Source: Larix kaempferi (lineage: Eukaryota; Streptophyta; Pinopsida; Pinales; Pinaceae). From it: a stretch of 64,000 nt of DNA. The DNA lies in NCBI GenBank assembly GCA_027924585.1, contig BSBM01000007.1, forward strand, positions 9,391,501-9,455,500. Direction: 5' to 3'. The notes under the pieces were generated by a model. The model was not told where the DNA came from. It was given only the letters and a program-made list of their open reading frames with translations, and searched no databases. Below are positions 11,489-22,768 of this stretch, in pieces (position 1 is the first letter of the stretch; every line of letters starts with the position of its first letter). Position numbers and translations under genes: made by a program.

Positions 11489-14400
11489 GGCGCATGGTGC
11501 TTGAGCTAAATCCTCAATGATGTTGTAATTTTGGGCATCTCATGCGTTGGGATTAAATGTCGCTTTTCGTATGGTCCCCTTGGAAGGGTGTAGCACTGTG
11601 TCCGTAAGCGGTCTCTCGATGTGGAGATGGCTGTTAGGGGGAGGGGTAGGAGAAGGATCTTCAATAGGAGACTTGCCTTTGGCTGTCTCTGACTATTTGT
11701 TTGAGCTTGGGGGGTTTTCGTATGTCTTTGAACGAGTGGTTATGTGAATCTCTTCATTACTCGTCATCAGGATTTTGCGATTTGCAGACGTCTCTCTGCA
11801 AGATGGGTTGTTTGGGTTGCCCCCTTGTGGGGTTTCTTGGGCAACCATCTGCTGTTGCTGCTGAGGGAAAGGGTCAGTTAACACTGCCGGATGAAAGGAT
11901 CTTTTAACGAATTTGTTGACTTCATCCTTGTAGGGACAGTCACGTGTGTCATGATCGTCTTGACAAATCAGGCAGGGAAACTTAGCCTTCCGACGTGGTT
12001 TTGGGTCGTTGTGGGTGGATTGTGGTTTGGGATTCTCCTGTTGGTTAGAATTCTTCTTTGATTTTCCACAATTGTTCTTCTTCTTTCCTCCGGATGGTTG
12101 TGACGTAGATTGAACTGCGTTCACTTCGGAGGAGACAACAGGAGAGGTAGAAGCTTTTGGAGCATCCTGAGATGGAGTGGGGGAAGTGGAAGTTTGTTGC
12201 CCCCGTTGGTTGAATGGTAGGCTGGGCCTTAATTGAACTGACAATACCATCGATAAGGGGTTCAGTGGCAGGCTTAGTTGGATCAGTAGTGACGCAGGTG
12301 GCGTGGGGAAGAAGTTTGTGTAAAGTGTCAGATTGGGTGTATACCAAATCCATGTACTGGGCTGCCGATATGGCTTGTTCGTCCATGACTGGCCCACTCA
12401 TAGCAATGGCCCTGGCTATGGGAGGAAAGAATGACTTTGTGAACCGATCAGCGAGTAATTGATCTGGAATGGGTTCCTTGACTAGCCTACGGCATTGACG
12501 CCACTCATGGATGTGATCTGAAATGTGCGTGGAAGTGGTTTGACACAATGAGGTTAACAGTTCTGTTCCAGTCTCATACCGGATGGGGAGCTGGAAATGG
12601 GTCAGAAACTGCATAGGCAAGGTGTTAAAATCATGAAAGGAGTGTTGTGGTAGCTCAATGTATCATTTTGTTGCCGTGCCGGTAAGCGTGCGCTGGAAGA
12701 GTCGTAGCCAAATGGAGTCATCCATCAATAAGTTGGATGAACACCAAAGATGGAAGGTCATCACGTGGTTCTTGGGGTCTTCCCCAGGCTTGGCATCAAA
12801 CTTAGGAATGTCTGATAGAAGTTTGGATGGAATAGGTGGCCAATGAGGTTCATGCCATATAGGATCGTTAATGAGTCTCGACAAATTAGGTAAATCTAGC
12901 GTGGCCAAAAAGGGAAGTTGACGATTGGTCTGCGGGTATGAGTAATAACTGTATGGTGCAGAGAAGCCTGGGGGGCCCTGCACAGCATATTGCTGCGTGT
13001 TGTACCCATACATGTTTCCCGTAGGGTACTGCTAGAAGTACAGGGGGTAATAGGCCATTTGGTTAACCAGTTGTGTGTTGGAAGTCATTACTTGACTAGG
13101 AATCACGGTGGTAACCGGTTGTTGGATGTTCTGCTAAGTGGGGATGGTAGGTATGGTACCCTGGGGTTGTTGTGTCCCAGGAATGGTTGCTGCTCCTTGT
13201 TGGGGAAAGGTTCCCTGGAGTTGTTGTGTCCTAGGAATTTTACCACTACTTTGAGTAAGTGGAGGGTTTCTTGTAGCAGGGTTGGGGGGTGGCTGTAACA
13301 GTGGTGTCCATGGAATATGGGTTCCACCTTAATGAAGATGTGGGAATTGAAGGGATGGGTTCCATGGAGTTGTTGCAACCGGAGGGTAGGGGAGGCCAAA
13401 ATTCAAGTTGGGGGGAATTTGAGATTGCCCCCCAGCTTGGTTCCAGTTTCAAAACAATGAGTACCTCCCGCTCTATGGGATTTGAGATTCCCAAGAAGGA
13501 AGCGTGCCTCACAAAGGATGTTGAAGATGAGGCTCGGTTGGAAAACCGGTATAAGGTTGTCCACTACCAGGTGGGTTGTACATACCATACTGAGTAGAGT
13601 CTGCTGGTTGGGAGGTCTATTGGATGGTGCCGATGGGTTTCCCTTCAGCAGATGGGTTGGATGGTCCTATAGGAGGAGGTTGTTGACTAGGAACAGGGTT
13701 CCCAACAAAATGTTGTCCTCTAGTAGGTTGGGTTGATGGCCTGATGGGAGGCGGTTGGTGACTAGGAGTGGGGTTCCCAACAAAGGGTTGTCCTCTAGTA
13801 GGCTGGGTTGATGGCCCGCCAGGAGGGGGCTGGTTGTTGGGATTAGGGGTCGCAATAGTTGGTTGTCCACCTCCTGAAATGGTGTAGATAGTGGCCGAAG
13901 GTGAACATACGGTCAATATGGATGATCCAGTGGTATGACTTGATGTTCTTCCGACACTAGAAAGGTGATATAGTGTCGATTGGCCAACGGCGCCAAAAGT
14001 GCCGATTTGTGGAGGGGGTCTTCCATATGTGACGGGAAGGGACGGAGAAAATACTGGGTTATCCCTCATAGAATGTGCACCAAACATACGTGATGGCAGT
14101 AAATGTGGGGAATTTAACCGAGGGGTGTCGGGGGTTTTGTCCATGGTGTCTTCAACAATAGGAGGAGCATCGAAGATTGGGTCCGAGTTCGTATCCTGGA
14201 AAGGGTTTTTGGGGTCTGGTGGGAACAGAGGTATAGTAACGTCTGAAGGTCTGGAGCCGTCTGCATAGGAGTGATGAAACTCTGTGCTAGACGGGACTTT
14301 GGGAGCCCGATAGTCGGGAGGACAGGTAGCAGGGGGATATCTAGAAACCGTTGAGAGCATTTGCTCTGTATCACGTTTGAACTGTGCCGACGCTAAGGGG

Positions 14401-15086
14401 GAGTTATCTAGACTAACCATACTAGACTGGATCGAGGCCATGATCTCGTGTCCCGAAGGGATATTGGGGAGGGATACTGTACGAGGTATGTTGCTGGAAG
14501 AACTAGTTTCCTGTGGATGAACACTGGATGGCGCAGTGATAGCAGGTGGAGGTTCCACCTGGGAAGCAATAAATCCATAGTCAGGTTCAAAAGGTGTATC
14601 AGGAAGTTGGGTTTCTTTAATAACTTCCACGTATCCACCCGGGACTGCAATCAACTCGGATATATCTTGGTCGGATCCTTCGGTGGTGCCAACGGATCCT
14701 TCCGTAACATCGTAGAAAGTCTCTGGTGGGAGGGTAGTGCTGACATTGGGGAGGATGATGGCCTTCGGTCTAGTATCTTGGGCTATATTAGTTTCAACCA
14801 CTGTAGTGTTGTCCATTGTGATAGATATATCTAGAATGACAGTGGGAGTCTCAGGTGTACTAGTAGCTACAGAAACTGCAAGAGGTTTTGAGACCATACT
14901 GTCAGTAACAGTTACAGGCGTAACTAAATATGTAGTGCATATCGGCGGTGGAACGTTCCCTCGGCCGGCACCGTGGCTAGGAGGGGCAGGAATACGTGAT
15001 GTAGGTGGAGCAGAGGTCCATGGCGGTGGTGGTGGTGGTGGGCTTCGTCCCTGTACTCTCTGTGATCTCCGTGGTGGTTCTGGCAT
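11489..15086 (-). pseudogene. E1 Gag polyprotein
   Basis: Capsid/nucleocapsid precursor. The N-terminal 489 codons (15086-13617) are uninterrupted and rich in Pro, Ser and Thr, with a roughly 25-residue repeat (about 75 bp) around 13690-13860. The frame continues through TAG stops into the capsid-like region (LPFLATLDLPNLSRL, DPKNHVMTFHLWCSSN) and TSTHISDHIHEW. A frameshift near 12210 leads into a basic stretch and one zinc knuckle, CLICQDDHDTRDC (C-x2-C-x3-H-x4-C). From 12397 the frame is that of protease, suggesting one long Gag-Pol ORF originally. The start at 15086 is the first ATG of the open frame. Confidence 0.85.
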
Positions 15087-16906
15087 ACTGGTAGGAATAC
15101 GAGATCCTGGGGCAGTTTCGTAACAAAGAACTCAAAAACCCTAATGTAGCCAAGTGTGCAAAAGGGGAGCTAGAAAAAGCAATCTCTAAAATCTATACTG
15201 AGACCGGCGTCCCAGTAAGCGAGCTGAGAAAAAAAATGGCTAGAATGCCAACAAGAAATCACTAGAAAGAAAAATGACCTTCTATTAAGATGAGATAACA
15301 AGCAAACTTCCTAACTAAGAGATGGAGACCTCAACAAGTTGTATCATTCACAAGGTGATGAAATCCAAGTCGAACAATACAACGTGAGAGACCAATATGA
15401 GAAGGATATCCCTCTACCGAAAGGGATCCTGGGTGAAAGAGCCCTAGTAGAAAAGTTACTAAGCTACCTCGTTCATGACACGTTGGAAAAGGTTTTCGGT
15501 GCTTCTACCTTATCACCCTTGTATTACTATGAATACAAGGAAGATAATGATCGATGTTTCCTTAGGGCTAAGTGGAGCGCGGCATTCCACAGAGTCCGTC
15601 CGGTTCTCAATCTCGCAGTGGTTTAACGCCTAAAGTGTGAAACAGTCAAGAGGACCCTCCACAAACTGGTGTATGACCATGTCAACAAATACTAGAGGAA
15701 TTTAGTTCCCTAGAGGACAACGACTATGTCTCAGATGAGAATGACAAGGGGGAATTATTTGGATGCCTATCCCCGGTGTCCTACCTAACTACCAAATTCT
15801 TTTGATTTCCTCAAGTGAGGTTAATGTTGGTTTAGTTAGGGAGATTAATTTTAGTTGTTGTATTACTCAATTGGGTAAATGGACGTGAAACTTGATGGTG
15901 TTGTGATGACCCAAACCATGCAAGTGAGAATGAATCGAAATAAGCCTTGTATTCGATGAAAACTAGCTATGGAAAAGAGAGAGTTCTTCGATCATAAATG
16001 CATGAAACTTTCACAAACAATGAAAAACCACTTTAAAATAAATTTTGTTTTCTTTTTCTAAGTAAAGCCAAACTGAAATAAACACTTCTTTCCAAATTTC
16101 ACTGATCTGCAACCAGAATGTTTTAAAATGAGAATTTATGCGGAAAATTGAATGGTTCACTTCCTAATGCACGATATTATAACTAGATCATTCCAAACCA
16201 AGCAACACAAATGTTCTTAAATGATAATTTCCAATATAGATTGGAATGATGATAATGGAAAAGATAATATTTATAATAACAATGTGATTATGAAAGATAC
16301 ACAATCCAGTAAGATAGGACAGTAGTAACAGTTTGGTTGTGATGGGGAGATCAAGCCAATGCAATAAAATTGAAGGGGTGAGCCAATATGTAAATAATGC
16401 CACTAAATCAACAAAAATAATCAAGCTCACACCAAAGGGTAAACAAACCACAAATGACTGTGCAAATGGATAGGATAATAATGAGCAACAGAAAACACCA
16501 AATTGAGGCAGAGAAGATGAAAAAATGACTCAGGAAACCAAACAGGAAAGAAAAATTGAAAAAATGAAGACACTACTGCGGGGTATACACTAGCTAGAAC
16601 GCGGGTACTAGTACACTACTGCGCTGGTAAGAGCACTGGGTAAACGGTATTATCGTGCTGTAGGCAGTAATGGGGGTGCGGTACTGATGCAAAGAATGGA
16701 AAAATGCAACTTTTGAAAAAAAAATCTAAATTTTTCAGGGTTGCTGCAGACCCAGAGGACTCATTGATCACAAATGGAGAGAAGATGTAGAGAGAAGGGG
16801 TGAAAAGAGGTCAAAGAGACCAAAATTCAGTACTAGTTTGAAGCGAAAGAAGAATCACAATAAAAAATGACTGAAAGTGAAATAAATCAATCAAATGGGT
16901 TTCAAA
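15087..16906 (-). other. E1 5' leader between PBS and gag
   Basis: No gene is recognisable. It is A/T-rich with A-rich runs at 16000-16130 and 16500-16570. At 16570-16690 it holds a cluster of short related motifs (ACACTACTGCG twice, GTACTAGTAC at 16605-16614). A 95-codon plus-strand ORF at 15339-15626 has no recognised domain and I do not call it a gene. Confidence 0.6.
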
Positions 16907-16921
16907 CCAGTTGAGTCGCCA
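16907..16921 (-). promoter_or_regulatory. Primer binding site of E1, tRNA-Arg-like
   Basis: The minus strand reads TGGCGACTCAACTGG eight bases after the LTR end. It closely resembles the TGGCGACTCC-type site described for Tat/Ogre elements and the E3 site at 47264-47281. Confidence 0.75.
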
Positions 16922-17457
16922 GTTTTTATTGTAGATATTTCTCCCTACGGATAGGTAGAAACTTTCTTAGGTTAAAGTAGACTTAACTGACTTTAAACTA
17001 AGACAAAAAGATAAAAAAATGCTACCTTGATTTCCTAGATCTAAACAAATATTTCAAATACCATAGTGCTGGAAGAAATGAAAGAGATCTGACTGACCTT
17101 TAAGTTAATCGCTTGTCCTAGTTGTTGCTCCAATCTTCAAGTCCTCGCGAATGAACCTGTTAGAATGAACCAAGGTACAAGCAATATACAATCTTCTAGC
17201 AATATTGAAACATATGTTAGAATCTAAATCTATAGAAGAAACAAATCATATGATTGAAACAAGATCAACATACATGATTTGGGAAACAAGACAAGTTATG
17301 TTTTATTACAAACTTGAAGTCACTTACAATGGTTGCTTAATGTCTAATCCAACTCCCAGCTCCAAGTGCTTTCTCCTCTAGATATCTCCACAAAGATTCA
17401 AGATCATAGGTTTGATGTCTCCAAGAGTCCTCCCCTTTGCTCATGGAAGGCCTCTCT

Positions 17458-17463
17458 CTTATA
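17458..17463 (-). promoter_or_regulatory. TATA box in E1 LTR
   Basis: The minus strand reads CACACTATAAGAGAGAGG, a plausible TATA box about 440 bp from the inferred LTR start. Confidence 0.5.
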
Positions 17464-17629
17464 GTGTGTAGTAGGGTTAACCAACAAGAGAGAAGGATGG
17501 ATCTTGGGAGTTTTTAGTGGATTAGCCCACTAATATGAGAAGGTGAGTTAGGATCGAATCAGAGATGCTAATCCTCAAAAATCTCTCGAAGATCAAGATT
17601 CCACAAGTCATGGCAAAAAGGCTAAAAAA

Positions 17630-17750
17630 GGAGTATCGCGCCCCTTCAACTGAGCATAGCACGGTAGTACCACGTGGCAGAGAAGGAGCATAGTGCGATA
17701 GTGGGGAATACCACTTCCTTAAGCTTGAGCAAGGCACTGTAGTGTGGGTA
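17630..17750 (-). repeat. Degenerate short direct repeats in E1 U3
   Basis: On the plus strand GAGCATAGCACGGTAGT (about 17652), GAGCATAGTGCGATAGT (about 17687) and GAGCAAGGCACTGTAGT (about 17733) are variants of one motif spaced 35-46 bp apart, upstream of the TATA box. Confidence 0.6.
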
Positions 17751-17905
17751 TATGAAGTCTCAGCTGGGTTGATTCTTGACAGGACAAGTTTGTCTTCAAG
17801 GATCATTCATCATTTTTCTCTTCTGGGTGTTTTAAGCAGTAGGGGAAGTGTCGTCAACTATTTTTAAGGTGAAGATGCGACGTTGTGAAATATGGAGGTA
17901 TAACA

Positions 17906-19713
17906 TAACCCACCACAGTCAACCGCACGAAGATATTGTTTGAGACGGAAAGATGATTGTTTGATCGAATTTGAAGTCTCTTATTGAGAATTTATTTTGC
18001 TCAGTTAACAGAGATTTAGAGGTAGTATCCAAAGATTGATTTACTTATCATTCGGCAATAATGCCAACAGGACTAAGCACAGTGCAACAGACGCTAACCC
18101 AGGAGGCTGCTACGATGTTTTGGCAGCCCCTGCTAGCCATCTGTGCTTGGCGTTGACTTCAAAGTTTAGGGTTGGTGTTGAAGCCACAAGCAATAGAAAT
18201 GATGGCATTAGAAGACTAATAGGAATCCTTTACAAAAATCCTTCTAAAAAAAAAATAAATAAGAAAAGAATTCGGTTCTCGTAGGGGAGAAGAGCCTGAA
18301 GCTGTGCAAAGAATAGAAAAAGGTGAAACCCTAGCGCAACTTCAGAATGAAATTATTAAGTATATACTAGGTCTAAACACCACATAAAACAAGTTGCATT
18401 AACCTAATCAGTTCCCAGCAATGGAGGAGCCCACTACGCAACGCGTCCAGGCACTGTGCAGCTAGGCCATCCAGCACACGAACCTGCAAGGAGGGCTTCA
18501 TTCTCTAATTATGATTTTTACTTTCTGAACATTTTTTTAGCTGGGTTGGGCTCCCTTTGGGTTGAGTTGCGCCCTCTCTAGATGAGCTGGGGATGCATGC
18601 TCTTAAAAATATATATATATATATATATAAAGAATACCATTAAGCCGTAAACCATTGCCATAAGGTCTAAATGCAAATGCCAGAAAATGAATACGGCTAA
18701 GATTGGAAACGATGAAGACAAATCCAATTCTCAAGGAGAAGTCAATATTACACCACAAGTCTCAAGCCCAACACATAAGCATCCAAAATATTCCACAAGG
18801 AGAGCCGCAGATCCATAGCTCAAATACCTAGCTAGCGTAAATTCCAGGCAGATTAGGAAATGAGAAATACCTGTAATAGGCTTGTGCCAGTGCTTCTACC
18901 ATAGAAGCTAGATCAAAAGCTCCTTCCTGTCTAAAACACTAAGCGAACTTGCATAGAGCTGCAGAGCTAAAACTCCAAGAGAGACGACGAAAATGGCCGA
19001 GCCTTAGGGATTGACCCAATTTAGGGTTCCCCACTTTCGCATGGCGGTGGGTTGCGTGGAGAGTACTCCTTCTCATGGCGGTGAGAGGCAACCTGGCCCT
19101 CACATGTATAACCCCATGCATGGAGGTGGACCCGTGGAGAGGCCGTGTAGGGTGTAGGGTTAGGATAAATGAAGTATAAAACAAAAAAATTGCTATAAAA
19201 ACCCTCATTATATTATAGATTTTCCTTATTGTGGTTATTTTGATTTTGTTTATTGTATTATTATTTCTATTAATTTAAATAAAATTTAAAATTTAATAAT
19301 ATATATATATATAGTTTAATATTAATCATATGATTTATGGTAAGTTAATCATAAATTTTAATTATGAGATTAATCATGATTACATTAAGAGTTAAAAATG
19401 TAATGTTATTACGAATAATAATTATTAGATTAATATAGATTAAGGCCTAAAATGTTTAAAACCAAATAAATGCTAGCGCCTATGCTAATGGAAGTACTAT
19501 TTGAAATGCTAATTTAGATATGAACCTTAGGGAAATTACATGGAATGCAATGCATAAATTTATGTAGAGTTATTTAGTAGATTAGTACAAGGTTGCCTTA
19601 AGATGGCCTAATCAAAACGCACCGAACTATAGCACTTTTTCGGAAATGTATCTCTTGAGAGTCGACCAAAAAATTAATAATATGAGGTTTTACTCCATGA
19701 ATCAGGATCAATC
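17906..19713. other. Unassigned stretch without recognised genes
   Basis: No conserved domain is seen on either strand. It contains a TA microsatellite at about 18605-18630, another TA run near 19294-19310 and a very AT-rich tract at 19200-19480. The short ORFs (18036-18284 plus, 18939-19208 minus) show no motif. It may hold the LTR and leader of the gag fragment that follows, but I cannot place edges. Confidence 0.4.
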
Positions 19714-20815
19714 ATGGTAACAACACGCACAGGTCAAGGTCGGGGTCAAGGATGACCACCACCTCCACCACTGTCATCGCCGCCAACGCCGCCACGACCA
19801 ACCTCAACACTAGAAATGCAGAACGAAATGAGGTCTTTGGAGGCTATTATGACCACGATGAATAGGCAGTCGGAAAGGGCCGTCGAGGTGGAAACCACTC
19901 AAGTGAGTCAAGAGAGCTTTGAAAGGGCATAGGGCCCAAGATAGGAACCGCTTCAGGACATATCGAGAGAGTTGCAAAAGATAAAGGTTTCAAATTTTTC
20001 AAGAGGATGACCCGTTAATCATGCCAAAACATGGCTGGAAGGCATGAAAAGATGCTTCACATTGAATGAGTATACATCTAGTTCCAAGGCTAGGATGGTC
20101 GTCTTTCAGCTTAAAGGTGATGCTTTGAATTGGTGGTCAGATCTCGAGAAGTAGTTGCACCTTATTCCTCTTAACAACTTCTTTGGAATTGTTCGAGGAG
20201 AGGTTCCACAATAAGTATTTGCCAAATTATTACAAGGAAGAACAGGAAGGTGCACTCCATGCCTTAGTACAGGGATACAAGATGGTGGAGGGGTATGAAT
20301 CTCGGTTTATGGAACTAGTAAAATATGTTCCTTACCTAGATGCAGATGATTGTCAGGTAGAGCGTTTTGTGTATGAACTTAACTACAATATTAGGGCTGC
20401 TCTGCAGATGTGGAAGCCAACTTCAGTTGCCATGGCAGTTGAGTATGCTCGTTATGCAACTGATATGTCAGATGGAAAAGGGGGTAGTAAGTTGACAGGA
20501 ACCAATCTGTATGTTTTAGGGAAGACCTCACGTCCTTACTTTAGGGAGGACAATCTATACCTCCTCCTTACAGTAACAGGTTCACACCGAGGGGTAATAC
20601 TTCAGTTAACTCAGTCTCGTAGGCATCGTCTGCAACCCACCAAAGCTAGGGACTTACACAAGGAAGTTCCTATAGAGGATCAAGGGGTTTTAGAGGACCC
20701 AGGGGAAGGAACTCATCTTAGAGGACTCCTCCGAGCAACATGCAATCCCCTCCCAGTCTCTCTTGTTGGGGATGCGGAGGTCCTCATTTCCAGCGGGACT
20801 GTCCTAAGGGCCAAT
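19714..20815 (+). pseudogene. Gypsy gag remnant (element E4)
   Basis: Retrotransposon capsid/nucleocapsid gene fragment on the plus strand. After an ATG at 19714 comes a Pro-rich stretch, then capsid motifs: AKTWLEGMKRCF, FQLKGDALNWW, FHNKYLPNYYKEEQEG and ALVQGYKMVEGYESRFMELVKYVP. A zinc knuckle CWGCGGPHFQRDC lies near 20763-20803 in a different frame, so there is a frameshift after about 20640. In-frame stops occur near 19755 and 20153. The order suggests a chromovirus-like gag. No protease or RT follows; the sequence changes to E3-type 3' UTR near 20945. Confidence 0.8.
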
Positions 20816-21951
20816 CAAGCAGCAGGCACACGGAAGGGAAAGCACCCATGGATAGTCTTGCGCAACTTAGGTGATAACATGAATATGGTGATGCTATTAG
20901 AATCCCAAGGTCTTCATCCAAACAACCCAAGGTATAAACCCTAACCATATGAATAGATGAGCTAGAGTCGAACATGGGGGATATCGTTTTATTATCGATC
21001 ATTGATGTATACCGTTAACAAACATGAGGGATTCCATCGATAATGATAATGGGGCCCAAGGTACCTAGTACGTTCCAACAAGTGTGAACAAGTGGACTTG
21101 AAGTCAAACACCTGAGGAACCTATCGAATAAGAGACATTGATGTATTCTCATTATTCAACAGCAAGGGAAACTGCCACCGATGACTGCAATCCCCAAGGT
21201 ACTAATCGAAACTCTAAACTTCACTCCCAGAGCATAATGAGTTGAAGTCGGTGGGAAGAAGTCTGTTGGAAGAAAGGCCTTAATGTATCCTGCATAATCC
21301 AACACGAGGGACACTCAAAAGTTTGAGCTAATTTGGAGTAGGACAAGTAGCGAGATGAAACAAACTGACACCAGGATGGATGAGATATGAAGTCAAGGTA
21401 ACTGCAGAATGGCCAACACAGGTTGTATCCTTGAATAGTGAGCACGACACAAAGTGACTTAGGAAGCTTTTAACATGAGGGGGATGTGATATAAACCTGC
21501 AATGTAGGAGACATTAGTAGATTCTCCATATGATTGGAATAATAACCAATCGGAGGAGTAAAAAACTCTGAGATCAGGTTCACCCTAAGGTCGAAAAGTA
21601 AAACCCAACTAAATGATGGATTCAAATAGGTGTTGTGTTCAAGGACATGATTGACTTAGCTTCCTTTGAAAATTAAAAGATGTAAGATACCCTTCTCTCC
21701 CCTTATTCTTTTTGTCAAAAGAATATCCTTCTTGTTGTTTTAATGAGTCCAAGAAAGAAAAATCAATAGTCTTTCTTCATTTTTACAGAGTTTGAAGAAA
21801 AGATAGACGAATACTCTATAATACTGATCTCTAGATTTTAATATCGAGCTGAGATCTGTTCTTGCTAGCCGGTGTTTTCAATTTTAAGGAGTCTAAAAAA
21901 CTTAAACAATAACTTCATACACCTACCCATGGATTTTAGTATTGAGCCCAG
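20816..21951. other. Distal 3' region of E3 with degenerate repeats
   Basis: From about 20945 the sequence has no coding potential. Related segments around ATTGATGTAT-like words start near 21003, 21139 and 21276, a period of about 136 bp, with a weaker copy near 21510. From about 21780 it carries the roughly 100-bp units ending in TTTTAAGGAGTCTAAAA that are also found right of the composite insertion. This shows it is the left part of the E3 3' UTR. The E3 3' LTR is missing. Confidence 0.5.
21947..21951. repeat. Target site duplication CCCAG, left copy
   Basis: CCCAG directly precedes the LTR at 21952 and recurs at 35912-35916 after the LTR-type terminus at 35911. The sequences outside the two copies join into one continuous E3-type repeat unit. 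Confidence 0.75.
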
Positions 21952-21955
21952 TGTA

Positions 21956-21975
21956 GCTAGGGCTTTCACCCTAGC
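21956..21975 (-). other. Terminal hairpin of LTR A
   Basis: GCTAGGG and CCCTAGC pair over a 6-base loop, right at the LTR end beside the PBS position. Equivalent hairpins are at 24752-24771 (B) and 33864-33883 (D), the latter with a compensatory pair change. Confidence 0.7.
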
Positions 21976-21991
21976 TTGTGCAAATGAGCAC

Positions 21992-22019
21992 CTGCTAAGG
22001 ATTATGGAATCCTTAGCAG
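21992..22019 (-). other. Second LTR hairpin, perfect 12-bp stem
   Basis: CTGCTAAGGATT and AATCCTTAGCAG form a perfect inverted repeat with a 4-base loop. LTR C keeps most of the stem with a different loop, and LTR B has a shorter 6-bp version at 24788-24804. Confidence 0.7.
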
Positions 22020-22755
22020 CAGTATGGAAGTAAATAATGTTAAACTAAATGCAAATGACTGAAGGAAATAATAGTGAATAGTAAATATGAGCTAAACATG
22101 TGCATGAAATATCAAACTATTTCTAACATCAACCAAAAAATAAAGAGCTTGAAAAATGGTAAACAATTCTCTTTTATTAACAATGGGAAACTGATTTACA
22201 TCCAAATATTACCTCAAGGGTGAGGCTGGTGGAGAGCTTTGCAATCGTGTGGTGGAGTATGCTCCAAGGATTCAGTATCTCCTCTTCTCCAAAATTCTAG
22301 CAACGGGTGGCCAATGGTTCACTCTTGGTGGAGAATGGAAGCTCAAGTGGTTGAACAAGGGTTTTAGAGTGAATTGGGCAGCATGAGGGTAGGATGGATT
22401 GTGGATATGAAATGGGGAGCCTCCACCTTCTACTTATAGATTTTTAGGTGGAGGAGTGCTTGGACCATGGTTTTAGGAAAATAGTGGTTTAGGTTAATGG
22501 TTTAGGGTTTCCTCCTCATTTTCTCTCCATTTTATATTTATTTCAATATGTATTCCCTTTTTATTTGATTTTGGGAATTTTAGACCCCTTTTGAGGGTTT
22601 TTGGTATGTTTTGGGAGTTTTTGGATTATTTTTTGAGGAGGAAAACATTAACCTTTTCCTTTTGGGTAATTGTTTGGGGATTTTGTAGGAAATATGGTTA
22701 ATAGAGTTAGATGGCTATGGGAGATGACCTGGTGATCATTTTTTGAGTGTTAATA

Positions 22756-22768
22756 GATTTCCCCCTGA
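22756..22768 (-). promoter_or_regulatory. Polypurine tract before LTR A
   Basis: The minus strand reads CAGGGGGAAATC directly before the LTR. Copies before LTR B (25482-25494) and LTR C (34912-34925) read CGGGGGGCAATC and CAGGGGGCAATC. Confidence 0.65.

Larger units (their letters stand above)
1..17905 (-). mobile_element. Ty3/gypsy element E1, truncated by window start
   Basis: Minus-strand LTR retrotransposon read from right to left: 5' LTR about 16930-17905, PBS 16907-16921, leader, gag, protease, RT, RNase H, integrase, archaeal-type RNase H. Its 3' LTR lies left of the window. A Copia element (608-7659) is inserted in the last codons of integrase. Removing it and one copy of the 5-bp TSD restores the reading frame into the terminal PRNGLYLK motif. 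The tRNA-Arg-like PBS and the extra aRNH point to the Tat/Ogre-type branch of Ty3/gypsy. The family assignment rests on motifs read by eye, not on a search. Confidence 0.85.
16930..17905 (-). repeat. Putative 5' LTR of E1
   Basis: The left edge is TGTAG at 16930 next to the PBS. A right edge at TAACA (17905) would give TGTTA...CTACA termini on the minus strand. A TATA box lies inside. The other LTR is outside the window, so the right edge cannot be confirmed. Confidence 0.5.
21952..22755 (-). repeat. LTR A (3' LTR of composite element A)
   Basis: 804 bp. On the minus strand it starts TATTAACACTC at 22755 (decayed TGTTAACACTC) and ends GCTACA at 21952. It has a TATA box (TCTATAAGTAGAAGG, minus) near 22425-22439 and two hairpins at its end. 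It matches LTR C (34926-35730) in inverted orientation and is more distantly related to LTRs B and D. Confidence 0.8.

Noticed and set aside
13999-15123. Plus-strand ORFs across the E1 gag (for example 14448-14834)
   Set aside because: They are antisense shadows of a Pro/Ser-rich minus-strand Gag frame and have no domain.
15339-15626. 95-codon plus-strand ORF in the E1 leader
   Set aside because: No recognised motif, no intron or promoter signal, and no counterpart seen in the E3 leader.
18036-19208. Possible host gene exons between E1 and E4
   Set aside because: Short ORFs without domains or consistent splice signals; no evidence beyond chance.
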